The notes under the pieces are model-generated. The model saw only the letters and a list, made by a program, of their open reading frames with translations, was not told the DNA's origin and ran no database searches. A DNA stretch of 64,000 nucleotides from Entomortierella parvispora (Eukaryota; Mortierellomycota; Mortierellomycetes; Mortierellales; Mortierellaceae): positions 434,001-498,000 of the forward strand of contig OY752150.1 of NCBI GenBank assembly GCA_963573315.1, given 5' to 3'. Positions within the stretch are counted from its first letter, which is position 1. Each line of letters begins with the position of its first letter. Both the position numbers and the translations under genes were made by a program. Of the stretch, positions 1 to 12,395 are shown in pieces.

Positions 1-1040
1 GAGAAGGCGCGCGGGTATGAGGAGTGTCGTGATACAGGCAGTCGGAGTAGGTTCGTTTTTCTAACCGATCACCTTTAAACGTATGCCTTTTTTCTGGTCC
101 CCGTTTCCGGATAAATATAGCCACACCATCGGCATTTCCTGGTTTCCCCGGCATGGGCATGTCCGAAACGCCTGGCATGCAGGGATCAGGCGCTGCGAGG
201 AACAGAGGCTTTAACCCATACAGTTTTGGTGCCAGCCCGTTCGGCGGCAACCCCTTCGGTGCAAACCCATTTGGAACCAACCCTTTCGCTGCCATGGAAA
301 ACAGTCTGCCTGGAGGAACAGCGACAGCAGGACCGCCAGCAGGATCAACACCAGGATCAACAGCACCGCAAACGACAGCAGGAACAGAAGCACCATCGAC
401 ATCACAGCCTACCACTGGTGATAGCGCCGTCTCTCAGGTTCCTCCCCACCCATTTGCTGCCATGATGGGTCAAAGGACGGGCGGTGCTGGCGGCGGGCAG
501 GCTAGCAATCCCTTTGGATTCCCAGGGATGGGGATGGGGATGGGTGACGGGGGGTTCCCACCTATGGGTAACAACCCAGAGATGTTTCAGCAAATGATGC
601 AGTTCAACCAGATGATGAGGCAGATGCAGCAGCATCACATTCACTCAGACCCATCAACGTCAACATCAACAGCTACACCATCATCACAACTTCCAGGCGC
701 AGGGTTCCCAGCCTTCCCCAGCATGTATGATACCTATGATACCTAGGATTTTTCTGCATCCACGTTACAAGTTGGTTGTCAGGATTAGGATGACTAATAC
801 TCCTTTTTTTTCTTTAGGTTTGGAGGATTCCCGCCAATTCCAGGAGCAACCCTTCCCACCACCTCAGCAACTACGACAGACACAGCAGCAGCGCCCACAC
901 AACCCCCAGAGGTGCGGTTCGAGACACAACTGACTTCATTGCGCGACATGGGCTTTTCAGACCAGACCAAAAACCTGAGGGCCTTGCTGGCCTCTGGTGG
1001 CGATGTGAATTCGGCCATAGAGTTCTTGTTGAGAATGTAG
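1..1040 (+). CDS. Ubiquilin/Dsk2-like ubiquitin shuttle protein, 3' part only
   Basis: This is the C-terminal part of a ubiquitin-like/UBA shuttle factor that carries ubiquitylated clients to the proteasome; the N-terminal ubiquitin-like domain lies outside the window. Likely exons are 121-724 and 818-1040, with a possible tail of an upstream exon at 1-14. The middle is low-complexity, with repeated NPFG motifs and a Met/Gln-rich stretch (NPEMFQQMMQF) like the STI1 region of ubiquilins. The last exon encodes a UBA domain of about 40 residues (RFETQLTSLRDMGF ... NSAIEFLLRM) ending right at the stop, as in Dsk2. The 725-817 intron has a gtatga donor, a gactaatac branch site and a tttag acceptor. 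Family assignment is firm; the 5' exon boundary is uncertain. Confidence 0.85.
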
Positions 1041-1480
1041 CGAAACAAAAACACGCCGACTGACAAGAAAGAAACAAACCAAACAAACCAAAGCGTTGCA
1101 ACCTTCCCTTTTTCAAAGAGACTCAAACTGGGAGAACATCAAAGAGATGCGGCGCGTGGGATGAATTCGTAGCAAAGCGAAGCAGATACAGCCAGAAAAA
1201 AAAAACCACACCCCACCACCAACTCAATACCACTACTTCTCATTTGCCTCTCCTTGACAACACTCTTTATCTAGAGACATCTCCTCTCCTCTCCCGCTCC
1301 TCCTCTTCATCCTCGTTACCCTTTCCTACTACGACGAACAAAAACCATCAACAAAATAATAATCAATTTTTTCAATCCTTTTTTTTCCTTCCTTCAGTAA
1401 TATCATGTTCTATCATATGTTATCTGTTTTTGCTACGTGAGGCAATTGCCATCGAGGACTGCAAAAAAAGTCCGAGTCAA
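1041..1480. other. Convergent 3' intergenic spacer
   Basis: This 440-base space lies between the ends of the Dsk2-like gene and the BTB-protein gene. It holds A- and T-rich runs and a pyrimidine-rich stretch near 1270-1390. I see no coding or RNA gene; it should contain the two 3' UTRs. Confidence 0.6.
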
Positions 1481-4400
1481 CTACGGAGCAGTGTTTTCAA
1501 CGAGTTCATGAAGGATCTGAAGAAACTCTTGGATTTTGTCCTCGCCTTGGTCCATCAACGTCGCGAACTGAGGGGTAATAGCAACAGTTTGGAGTCGCAG
1601 GGCCGTTCGTTTCAGGGCGTCCCAGACAAGACCATGAAAGGGGTGTTCGCGGAAATGAATGTCTCCAAACCGTGGATGAGAGCATGTCTCGTAGATCATA
1701 AGCAAACAGTCTTGAAGGGATTCCTCCTCCTCTACCACCATGTTGTTGTCACTCTGTAGGTCTGCAAAAGAGCCGCCTTCTTTATCTTCTTCAAAGCCCC
1801 CAGTCGAGGACGAGGGAATAAACGCTTCAGGATCATGATCGATTTTGGATCGTTTTGAAGGCAGCCCCGGACTAGAATCACGACCATGCTTCCTTCCTTG
1901 AACCGATTCCTCTAACGCCCTGTCCGTTTGATTTCCCTGACTCGGTTGAGGGGTTCCGTTTCGATAATCCTTCAGTTCCTTCTTTCCAAGAGTCGACAAG
2001 ATCCATTTCTCTGCAAGCCTCTTCACGAATCCGACCAGAAACCTATCCGCGCAGATCATCAATCGAAGGACCACGGTGAACGACAGATCCTCTGGTAACA
2101 AGTGCTGCGCCGTCATTTCGGACTCTCGAATAACATCCAGCAACAACTCGAAGTCATCCGGATCGAGGTCTCCCAAGGGGATCTGGTCCATGGACGTTTC
2201 CATAAATTCGCCCTGGAGTAACGCTTGGAAGTAGTCTGAGGCTCGGACCAGAAGTGATCGGTTCTGGAACGTGATTTCCCGTCCCTGGACCAAGAAGTTG
2301 GCAGGACGAAGGGGCGATGGTTGTGGTGGTGTGGACTGGGCAACAACACCGGTGCCCACCCCTTTCAGTCTTGCCACATGGACCTCCCATTCGGTAGTCA
2401 GGACTGAATCATACGACCGCTGCAAAGCAAAATGTTGCTGCCGCCATTCTTCCACGTGGCGCCAGCAGAGCGATTGAATTGCCAACCCGGCACTGAATCG
2501 TCTTAGGACGGCCTCCTCCTTCTTAATCGTTGATAAATTCTCGGACGTCTCTTCCATGACAATGTCCAGACCATGGTCCAGTGTTGAGTGAATGGGAGGT
2601 CGTTCCTCAGGGTCATCCTCGTAGTGGACTTCCAGCGTCAGCATCCGACATACGACCCCAAAGACAGATTCCGAGCTGAGCAGTGCAGTTTTATCCAACT
2701 TGCTTAAGGCTACCGTCACTTCATTAGGGCTCGAGAGATACAGGAAAACCAAGGCACCAAATTCTCGGAGCCAATACATGGTTTCCTCAGAATCGTCCGA
2801 GTCCTGTTGCAAAGACCGATGGCCGCCTACGTACTTGAAAATGTTTTCAAACCGCTTTTTAGACCTTGTCAAGACTTCTCGAAAGTGTCCCAAGAGCTGT
2901 TGATGAAGAGCCTGCTGTCGTGGAACAGGGAGAATTTGAACCGTCTCTTGATCTAGGGTCTTGTCATTTGCTGTTAATTGTAGGGCATTGGAGGCGACTA
3001 CGTAGATCAATAATAGAAAAACAGCAGAAAAAAAAAGTTAGAAAGTTAATAGACAAAAGAAATGCGAAACAAAAGAAAGGTTCATCTTCTTACCTTCAAG
3101 AGTCAGCTTCGATGCATAGAAGCACAAGGGTCTATCCATCTCCAGAATGGCGGCGAAGAGTTCAGTCGTTGTATTGTTTGAAACCAATGTCTTGGCCATG
3201 TCCATTGCAGAAAAGATCTTGGTCAACGTGTCAAATAGAACCTTTTCCAACAGCAATCTTGGCATGGTCTCCTCACTCGATAGTGTAGCCGCTACTCCTG
3301 TCGCCGCTGTTGAAGTATCCGCCACTGGAATCTGTCGCCCGTCTTCTTCAGGCTCGTTTCCATTGCCAATCTCATCCAGTTTACCACTTTGATCTTCCCC
3401 CTCCAGACCCTCCTTCGGAATAGGTGTCCCAACCAGTGTACGTTCCACCATCATCCGACTTAGAATCCAGATCGCGCCAGGTTTCGACATCAGGAACTGT
3501 TGACACTCCACAAACTGTGCCAGCTGACACAAGACTAACGCAGCCTCCACCAAGATCGGGTCGTTGGTCTCAAACAGCGGGTGGGCCATCCTGGATGAGC
3601 ATCTTCCCTTCATCTTCAGCATGAGGTCGCTTGTCCATTGTATGTTTGGTGGTGCAAGGATGGAGAGTAGGACTGGCAGCAAGGAGATGTTTTGTCCATC
3701 GCCTAATGGGCTGATCCTGCTCAAGAGAGCAATAGACGGCAACCGATCCAGAACTCTTGTATCCTCTTCCGACCTCGAGAACTCCATGTCCATCATTCGT
3801 GTCAACCCCATTTGGTCGAACCAAAAGCTCTTCAGGCACACCAGACTCTTCAGAACCACGGCCCTGACAAACATGACCAAAGATGAATCCTCGGACAAAA
3901 GACTTCCACTGATGAGACGACCAACGTTGACGGTAATTAAAATCGAAAGGAACTGCAAGGACGACCAGCGCTCTCGCATGTTGATCCTTACGCTGGATTC
4001 TGAGCTGAAACACACTATTGCCTTCAGTATCAAAAGCGCTCGGTCCTGAACCCATTGTGATCGAGGCGGCGTCCAGTTCTCGGCTTTATTCACCCCAAGT
4101 ACCAGGAGCAGTCTCAATCGGAAAAGACGAGGTCCCAGCAAGTCCGAGAGGTCGTTTCGACTTCTTGGTTTGTGTCTCCAGAACAAAAGAAAGAGTTTCA
4201 GTGCCTTTGTACTGATATCCTGCTCCTGTGTCATCCTCGTTTCCGAGTTCGCCGCTCCAGTACCATTTACAGAATCGGTAGAGAGGATAATCTCTGCCTC
4301 GTTCTCAAGTGGTGCCATTATCCTGTCGACTAGCGCAGTGTAAGCAATGTCCCAATGACTCTTGGGAATGTCTTCCAGTCCTGGAACAAGGTCACGTCTC

Positions 4401-6340
4401 AAGATTTGGAGCAAAAAGTTGAGCGCTAAAAGTTGTATCCGAGAGTCCATGGTCGCGCTCATAGATTGAATTCCAAACAAAGGCTGGATGCCGGATAATA
4501 TCAAGACGAGAAGATTGGTGAGTCCGGTATGTAGGATCAGGTCGTCTCCTTCTCTCGTCACATTAAAACTACATAGCAGGATCGCTAGCATGGCTTCTAA
4601 GATCCCTGGCTTTTGCTGAATGATCCGAACAGAAAATGACAGGACTCTTGGTAATTCTTCTGGAGGACTGCTCGTGTTGTACGGAACACCGAAATCCGTG
4701 CTTTCAACAGTGACAGGAAGGGTCGAGTCCAGAATATTTTCCAGGAATTCAATCGTTCGGCGAATGGGAATAATCCCGACTGGTCGCTTTCCTGTAAAAA
4801 AAGACGGGTCATTCTTCCTTGAGATGACGATAGTTTGGATGATTTTCGACAAATATTCGAGAACGGCGCTCTGGTGTTTGATGTCGTCCTCGATCATAGG
4901 TGCTTTTTGAATTGGGTGATCGCTTATGACCCTCAGATCATCCTCTAATGGCGGTTGGGACGACAGATCCCTGGAAACAATAAAGTAGCCATACCAGGCC
5001 ATCAGTGTATCAGCGCCTTCTGTCGCCATGTACTCCAAGACATCCTCCTGAAAGACCCAGAGCATCCAGTAAACGACCGCCATCGATTGAAGAACAATTT
5101 TGTCCCTGCCTTTGAAGTCTATCTTGTAAACGATCGCAAGCAATTGAATCTCTCTCCACAGCTGAAACACCAAAGGAATAGAGGATGCTGATCGCAACTG
5201 CCTCCATTTCGTACTGCCCACACGAATTGAAGAAGACGGCGTTGTCGGCTGCAGAGGGCCACCAATATACTTCCCTGCCTCCTGCAAGAAGCACTGGAGT
5301 AGCACCAAGGCCTTGAAATGGACTCCGATCTCGTTCTCTAGCTCTTGACTGACAATGCCCAGTGTGCTGTTGCCATTGCCCTGGTTGGTGGAAGGAGCTG
5401 ATAACGCCGCCGCGGTGTGGGAAGAGGCCGTAATCCCCTCCAGATTGGTTACAAGAGACTGGACAATTGAAGAGATGGGCTCCAGTAACTCCCACGATTC
5501 GTCATAACTCATTAATATACGATGCGATGCAATGATCCTCAGACCATAGTCCCGAAGTTTGATCAACGGAGACTGCAGTAGTGCCACCAAGCCCTCAATC
5601 GTATCGACTTGTCGACCCGACAATGCACGAGATGGCCCCGATCTTGCTCCGTTCCTGTCCTTGTCGACTCTCAAAGTTTGGTTCCTGGCTTTCCTAGTGA
5701 GTTCCATCATCCTTTTTGCAACCCGTAGGGGTGGGAAGAGAGGACCACGGTTGCCGATGTTCCCAAGGCTCGGCGATGCTGAAGGCGGACAGAGGCAGTA
5801 GTAAAGGATTTTTGCGCACATGCACTGAACATCTGTGGAGTCGGTCTGGGGGCTTCCAAGCGGCAAGATTCCGATCAGGAGGGCGGTCAATAGACTGTCC
5901 AGGATCCTTTCCTCTGCCTGATCGCTGAGAACAAGTTCCTGAAGGTTCGTCGTTTCTGCAGTATCCGAGTCTAATCTTGACCCGTTAAAGCTCCCCGATC
6001 TAGCGGATACTGGGTTCAATGGCTTTTCTTGTGGTTGTACATGGTTGCTGCCCTCGAGGATCACCTGAATGGCCTGAAGAGTCTTCTTGATCTGTGCTCT
6101 TATCTCTGCCTGTTGTTCTGTCTCTGTACCAGCGCTACTACTGCGGTCTCCGGGTCCGAGTCCTTCCTGAGGTTGCTGTTGTCGATCCTGGTACTTTTGA
6201 ATCTCGGCTCGTAGCCAGTTGGAGGTTTCGCCCAGGAGGTGGCGAAGTCGTGTGGGGTGCAATGAGGCGAGTTCAGTCTTTGCTTGCAGAGAATTCCTCT
6301 CACGACTCCGTAAGAGATTGATGAGGTCGACAGTTCGCAT
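1481..6340 (-). CDS. Large helical (armadillo/HEAT-like) repeat protein with C-terminal BTB/POZ domain
   Basis: There are two exons, complement(1481..2997, 3094..6340), separated by a 96-bp GT-AG intron, giving about 1587 residues. The first roughly 1250 residues are Leu-rich amphipathic helices without a catalytic motif, consistent with armadillo/HEAT-like solenoids. About residues 1315-1430 form a BTB/POZ domain (FQNRSLLVRASDYFQALLQG, then DLDPDDFELLLDVIRE and FTVVLRLMICADRFL). A basic, Ser-rich nuclear-localisation-like stretch follows (GRKHGRDSSPGLPSKRSK). Helical repeats followed by a C-terminal BTB domain recall animal ARMC5, a CUL3 adaptor, but this protein is longer and I cannot show orthology. 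The start is the first ATG of the long frame. A role as a ubiquitin-ligase adaptor is inference. Confidence 0.75.
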
Positions 6341-7309
6341 GGGACCAAGAAGGATGTCTTTCTATGACTTCATGGGGCAAAGAGACGGATCAATGGGAAT
6401 GAATGAATGAAAGAAAAGAAAAGAAAAGGAAAGGAAAGGAAGGGAATCGAATGAAAGTGAAATGAACGGATTCGAATGCCAACTGCGAGGCAGTTAAGGC
6501 GGAGTGTTTGGAGGAGAAAAGCCTGTGGGAGAAGAGCAAAATCAAGTGCAGGGGATTGTGTGATTTCTGATGAAGACGCGACTCTGTCGCGGCGCGTTTG
6601 TGCAGAGATAGTGCACCTCGCTCTTTCAGTCTCTCATCGCAACTCTTCGAGTTATGCTGCCTTGGGTCGAAAGGAGCACGCTCAACTCGGCTTTTAGATA
6701 CAAGTGTCTGTTTGAAGTAGTTTTGTGCCATTCTGGACAGGGACGAAAGAGAACACTCTGAGTTGAGGATTGCTGGCAAGGGATGGCGGGGCAAGTTGGT
6801 CGATTGGGACAAGCAACAGGAGTCAAGAACACGCTGGGCATTGTTCTGTCAGCATCCTGCAAAATGAAGACACAACAGCAAAGAGACATGATCCTCGCAA
6901 AGAGACGCGTCAAGAGCATATCGCGAGATCTCTCTTTGAGGCAACACTACGCGTTTGGCTAAGTCGACTTCAATGAAAGCATGAGCAAGAAAGAAGAAGC
7001 CACATACAGTACATAGCATGGGCGCAGGTTCATTGTTGTTCCTTGGGCAGCGGCTCGTTTCCAGAAAGTCAGACTTTCAAAGTACAGTGTCTACCGAGGA
7101 ACAAGCGGTCAATCTTTATTTTTACCGCCAGCCATGGGCTCTGTCCCGCTGTGGTGACCTCAGCCTGACACCCACCCATCATTACTTCAGCACCATCGAC
7201 AGTCAACTTCTTTCTATTCTTTCTTTTCTTTCTTTTCTTTTCTTCTTTTCTTTTTTCCTCCAAGCCAGTCCACTTTCAACCTCAACCCAACACCAAGCCT
7301 TTTTCCATC
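6341..7309. promoter_or_regulatory. Divergent intergenic region
   Basis: This 969-base region separates two divergent genes. It carries a purine-rich run next to the BTB gene (6408-6450, GAAAAGAAAAG-type) and a long C/T tract at 7205-7262 just before the cystatin-like gene. Such pyrimidine tracts often precede start codons in filamentous fungi. I found no convincing gene inside. Confidence 0.45.
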
Positions 7310-8073
7310 ATGTCTGATGTCCACCAGAATTCCATGACCGCTCCTCGCGCGGCCGATGAGGAATGCATTAACAGTACAGTTGCTTTCCATTCCAAGTTCA
7401 AGCACATAAAATAAGCAATTGGGGCAAATTCTCACGGTCTTTTTTTATTGTCTAGTCTTCCGTACCGTCAAGGATGATGTCGTCAAGGAAATTCTCCGCA
7501 TCAACAAAGACGACGCTCGCCACGGCCTTCACGAGATGGACAAGCGTATGAACAATGACCATGATATCCAAGAGCACTGTTCGATCATCAGGAACTAGAA
7601 TCATCTTAACTGACCCTTGTTTTCTCTCGTTTATTCTTTCTTTTTCAGTCAAGCACATCACCGAGTTCTCTCCCGTCCTTTACGCAACTGAGGATGTTGC
7701 CTTTGGCCGGTAAGAATCAAATGTCTGCGCCACCAATGTCGTAAATAGGGCATCAGTTTCGTAAACCGTGTGCTAAAAACTTGTCTCTTCATTAGCAACT
7801 ACTTTGCCAAGATCCACCTCGGAGATGAGAAGTATATCCACGCTCGGTAAGTGCCATTAACTTTAGGCAGCAGTAAAGAAAAGGAGAGTCAGAGAGAAGA
7901 TGACAGCATGCTGCCATCGTAGCTGACAGGTTTTTCTATGTGACATGATGTCAACAACCATAAATAGTGCCCACAAGAACAACAAGGACGAAATCAGCTT
8001 CTACTCGCTCGAGACCACTCCCGAGTGCGCTGTTTGGGAGAAGGACACTCCCCTCAAGTACTTCATCGACTAA
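7310..8073 (+). CDS. Cystatin/stefin-like small protein
   Basis: There are five exons (7310-7373, 7456-7545, 7649-7709, 7796-7846, 7968-8073), encoding 123 residues without a signal peptide. The C-terminal half matches the cystatin fold: about residues 66-89 read EDVAFGRNYFAKI then HLGDEKYIHAR, like the TNYF(I/V)KV...YIHLRVF strand pair of type-1 cystatins (stefins). The inhibitory QxVxG hairpin aligns with EDVAFG, so the motif is only partly conserved. The first 50 residues are acidic, charged and helical. Stefins are cytosolic inhibitors of papain-like cysteine proteases; whether this one inhibits anything is unknown. Every intron is 82-121 bp with GT-AG ends. The exon model is well supported because all junctions keep the frame. 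Confidence 0.72.
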
Positions 8074-8436
8074 AAGAGGAGACTCCGCGAGTTATGAGTA
8101 ACTTATGACGGACTGTGTAAACGCGTCCGGATCGACCGTTGTAATAAAAGAAAAAATCCCTTCCCCCCCGCGGGAGGTTACAAAGCAGACGCCGCGCAGC
8201 TACGAGCTGAGTTCCTCTTGGAGTAATTGAGCCGTTTCTAGTCCCTGACGGATAAACGAGAGCGAAGGTGCTGAAGTACAGCCAAGGTGGCCGGCAAGGG
8301 AGCAAGAGTGGAGGTAGGAATGGGATGAATGTAGAAAAGGTGGGCGGGTCAGTCAACGGAAGAGGGAATGATTCCCCCCACTTCCCCCTTTTTTTTCTCG
8401 GCCATTACTTTAAGCCGTTCCACCTCTTCATTACAA
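8074..8436. other. Intergenic region upstream of the Nudix gene
   Basis: This contains the 3' UTR of the cystatin-like gene (an AATAAAAG poly(A)-like signal near 8141) and a run of T and C just before the next start. No gene was seen. Confidence 0.5.
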
Positions 8437-10583
8437 ATGATTGTCTCTGCACGGATTCGCACCCGAGCCATCTTTCCACATCGCCCCTTCTCCTCCTCTT
8501 CCTCTGCAATTGTTCCCCGCACACCCACGTTCATCCCCTCATCACGGCCCATTTTGCAGCAGTGGAAGCGTTCTCTCCTGCAACCACAAACACGAACCGT
8601 TCCAGCCTCGCCCTACTCCGCTTTCACTCGCACAACGCACCAGTTCATCATGTCTCAACAACCCACAGATATCTTTGAGGCTGCTGCCTCTGGTAATCTC
8701 GATTACATTAAAACCCTCGGTCGCATCCACCTCGAGGCCAAGAACGACCGCGGCTGGACGCCGGTGAGTACCTTGACTACGTCCTAACTGGACACTTCGG
8801 ACCCTGCACCCACCCCAGCCGATCATGCTCCGATCACTCATACCCGCAACCTCCGCTCTCATTTTCTACTTCTTTCTTTCCAGCTGATGTTCGCAGCGCG
8901 TTATGGACATTCGACCGTGGTTGAATACCTCTTGGCCGAAGCAAAGGTCGACGCAGTGGTCATGAACAAGGACAACAAGACCGCGGCAGACCTGGCAGAA
9001 TTTTGGGGATCGGCAGAAGCCCTGGCAGTCTTTGATCGGTTGGCGCCCAAGAGCCGGACAACAGCCAGAGTTGTCAATCCCGCATCTCCGTTTTCACCAT
9101 CACCATCTTCCAGCGGCGTTGTCTCTGACAGATCAAAGTCGTCGTCGACCTTGGCAGACTGGTGGAAGAGAAGAACCGTGCAAGAAAGCAAGCCCTTGCA
9201 CTTTACCGGAGGAATTCATAACCGGTATGAAGTGAGGTTGTATTGGTGGAAACCTGCGGCGCTGGATGGCGGCTGAAACATAAAAGCTCACCTTGCCCAC
9301 GTTCCTGTTCTGTTTGCTTTGTCTCCTCTTTAGCCTGAGTTTCCTGAGAACGGACAAGGAGTACCTCCAAGCATCAATCCAGGCACCCTCGACCAAATTC
9401 CTGCTTCTGGCAGACCATGGTGTTTTGTTCAAATCGTCGACCAAAGATCTGGCTTTCGTTGGTCATCAGGATATCCAACACTTGATTGGACCCGATCCCT
9501 TGAACAACTTGCCAGAGGGACTCGTGCTCGTTTTCTTGGGAGCAGACGAAACAGGCACTGAGGAAACCCTGGTCCATGGTCGTCGCGGAGTTGGTTACTG
9601 GGCATTAGACGTGTCTGCAAAGGGGCCGGACGTGAAGCAAGAGCTGAAAGATGCCATAGAATCGTTCAAAAGCTCGCTCACAGAGACCCATGGTCACTAC
9701 CTGGCGGAAGCGCGACCTGCCGCTTTCGGACTGTCTTTCCCGGAAAGTGGATTGGTGGCGCAAGCTCGTTCTGTCGTAGATTGGAACAAGCGCAACAAGT
9801 TTTGTGCTGGTTGCGGACGAAAGAATGCATCTCATGATGGAGGCCACAAGAGAACTTGCCCGTCAACTATTGTCTCTGAATCTGGAAAGGAGGAGCCGTC
9901 AGATTGTCTGGCCCATCGTGGTGTCCAAAACTTTACTTACCCCCGAACAGGCAAGTCTGCGAACTGCCTCTGTCCTACTAAAGGGGTTTTATCTCTAACT
10001 TGAGTATGACTTTTGGAACACTTAGATCCCGTCGTTATTGTCTGCGTGATTTCCCCAGATGGGGATCGTGTCCTTCTCGGAAGACAGGCTATTTGGCCGC
10101 AAGGAATGTACTCTTGCCTTGCTGGGTTCGTCGAGCCAGGCGAATCTTTGGAGGAGGCTGCAAGACGTGAAGTCAAGGAAGAGTCAGGAATTCGCCTTGG
10201 ACATGTCATGTATCATTCCTCGCAGCCTTGGCCATTCCCCAATTCGCTTATGATTGGATGCCATGCTGAGGCATTGAACGAGGAACCAAACGTGACTTTG
10301 GAAGATAAAGAGCTTGAAGACGCGCGTTGGTTCAGCCGATCGCAGATTGTGGAAGCTCTTAAAGGATCTCGAACTGTGAACTGGGGTAAACCAGCGGAGG
10401 ATAATCAATTGCGCCTTCCACCTGCCACCGGTAAGGGTGATCCAAATGTGAACGAGTGACATGAATGGTTGAAAAGAGTGCTGAACATGGATATCCTTCT
10501 CTCTTTTGAAAATAGCAATTGCTCACCATATCCTGAAAGCCTGGGCCTTGCAAGAAGGCGAGATTCCTCAGTCAAAAATGTAG
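8437..10583 (+). CDS. NADH pyrophosphatase with ankyrin repeats (NUDT12/NPY1 type)
   Basis: There are five exons (8437-8763, 8884-9224, 9334-9950, 10026-10430, 10516-10583), encoding 585 residues. The enzyme hydrolyses NAD(H) and removes NAD-type caps to give NMN(H) and AMP. The order is ankyrin repeats (about residues 80-150), a NudC-like N-domain, a zinc ribbon (CAGCGRK ... HKRTCP, about 378-400) and a Nudix domain. The Nudix box starts near residue 462 (GFVEPGESLEEAARREVKEE) and is followed by the family-specific SQPWPFP motif. The C-terminus is SKM, a peroxisomal PTS1-like tripeptide. From the 8437 start, the first 70 residues are Arg/Ser-rich and nearly free of acid residues, like a mitochondrial presequence. 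An in-frame ATG at 8650 (MSQQPTDIF) would omit it. Intron 3 (9951-10025) has a GC donor. Confidence 0.92.
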
Positions 10584-10763
10584 AGAGAGATAGAGAGACA
10601 GAGAGATAGAGAGACCATCCCATGGTCATTCAAGTTGGTGGCGTAACTTGGAATCGATGTGACAGTGAAACGAACGCGTCTTTGAACTTTTTTTCCTTTT
10701 TGCGCAATGCATGAATGCTTCGGCTGGCCGGCATCTTTCTCCCTTTTCCCATCCAAACCCGCA
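10584..10763. repeat. Short GA-repeat run and promoter of the OMA1 gene
   Basis: A GAGAGATA/GAGACA simple repeat covers 10582-10616, overlapping the stop of the upstream gene and its 3' UTR. The rest is the short spacer to the OMA1 gene. Confidence 0.5.
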
Positions 10764-12395
10764 ATGTCATTCGCAAGACAGGCTGCAACATTGTCTCGGA
10801 CAGCAGCATCATTTGCTGCGCACAGTCTCGAAGGAAGGACAACTCTTGCCGCCCGCATCTTTACCCCAACATGCATGTCCAGGACATTGCCAACAACCAA
10901 GACAACGACAAGTCGTAGCCTTCATGTTTCTTCAGTGAATGCACGGAATCCACCCTCGTCATGGGGAGACATGATTCCTCGACCACAGCAGTCTTCATCT
11001 TCCAATTCTAATTCCATCAGCAAGATCATTCTCAGACCGCAATACAAACGCTTTGGTCAGAACAATGGACAAGGAAAAGGAGGAAGAGGCATTCCCATCT
11101 TTTACGACAGGCGATACCAGGTTGTTGGAGGCGTGGTCACCGTGGGAGCAGGTGGATACTACGTAACCCATTTAGAAACGTAAGTTTATTATCTTGCTCT
11201 GTTACTATGGCCATGATCCAAAAAAGTGTCTGTTGTCTAATAGAGCTTTTGAATCGTATTTGACAAAATGCTTAGGGTACCTATGACCGGCCGCCGTAGA
11301 TTCATGGATGTTTCCAAAGCACAGGAAGAGATGATGGCTAAAGAGGCTTATACCCAAGTCATGCATCAGGTAAACCAACCTTGGGCTAGGGATAGAATGT
11401 AGGCTCATTGATGGATCTTCAAGAGCAACCCCATTAACAGTGTTATTGATCTCTTGTCGTTAATAGTACGGAAATCAAATGTTGCCCGCAAATCACGCTT
11501 ACACACAATATGTCAAGAGAGTAGCGGGGAGGATTATTCAGGCCGCAGGCATGCAAGGTATTATTCAGAATTCAATGTGGCAATTCGATCGAGCTCTTGC
11601 TTTAATGGATCCTGGGAGAGTAACTGACTGTGAGTGCTACTATTGCACGACTTTAGATCTGGACTGGGAGTTTCATGTCATTCACAGCGATGAAAAGAAC
11701 GCATTTGTACTGCCAGGAGGAAAGGTTTTCGTGTTCACTGGGTACGTTTGGATCGCTTCAATCATTTGGTTCTGAAGACCTTTCATGTTTAATGATTTTA
11801 ATCTCGGTATCGTACAGCATTTTGCCAATAGCAGAAAACGAGAATGGACTGGCGACGGTGCTGGGACACGAGATTGCACATCAATTGGCCCGCCATTCAG
11901 CCGAGAAACTGAGCTTTACCAAGATTGCACTTTTTGTTGGAGCAATCATCGCGATTGTGTTTGATCCTTCCTACACTTCGCAGCGGATATTGATGGACCT
12001 TGGAATGATGGTAACGAACCTGTTAATGGATGTCATCAATGCAAAATAGTAGAGAGTAAAGATCTTTGGGACTTTTTCTAATGGCTTTACCTTATACCCT
12101 CTTTTAGCTTCCATTCAGTCGAAAGTGCGAAACTGAGGCGGATGAAATTGGCCTCCAACTTGTGGCGCAGGCATGCTTCGATCCCAGAGAGAGCACCAAG
12201 ATGTGGACTCGTATGTCGCAGCAGGAGAAAGGACTCTCTTTTGCTTTCTTGAACACACACCCTGCTAGCAAGGATCGAGTTGTCCAGCTTGAGAAATGGA
12301 TGCCAGAGGCGATGGAAACCTGGCACAAGTCTGACTGCGCTACCACAAATGCCTATGCCGACATGTTTAACAAGGCCAAACTTGCCTATTGGTAG
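10764..12395 (+). CDS. OMA1: OMA1-type mitochondrial inner-membrane metallopeptidase
   Basis: There are five exons (10764-11179, 11276-11369, 11467-11741, 11818-12010, 12108-12395), encoding 421 residues. It is an M48-family zinc protease of the mitochondrial inner membrane that cleaves OPA1/Mgm1-type proteins and unfolded membrane proteins under stress. The HExxH motif is HEIAH near residue 279, preceded by the typical VLPGGKVFVFTGI segment. The third zinc ligand lies in the ETEADEIGL motif encoded by the last exon. The first roughly 55 residues are Arg/Ser/Thr-rich without acids, a good mitochondrial presequence. An in-frame ATG at 10707 is less likely because it adds non-presequence residues. 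The donor of intron 4 is weak (gtaacg), so the join before LPFSRK could differ by a few residues. Confidence 0.92.

Noticed and set aside
3564..4055. Open frames of about 160 codons on both strands inside the BTB-protein gene
   Set aside because: They are shadows of the 1100-codon coding frame, with no motif of their own.
11630..11656. 27-base GT...AG segment in OMA1 exon 3
   Set aside because: It keeps the frame and has splice-like ends, but it is too short for a spliceosomal intron; reading through adds nine residues before LDWEFHV.
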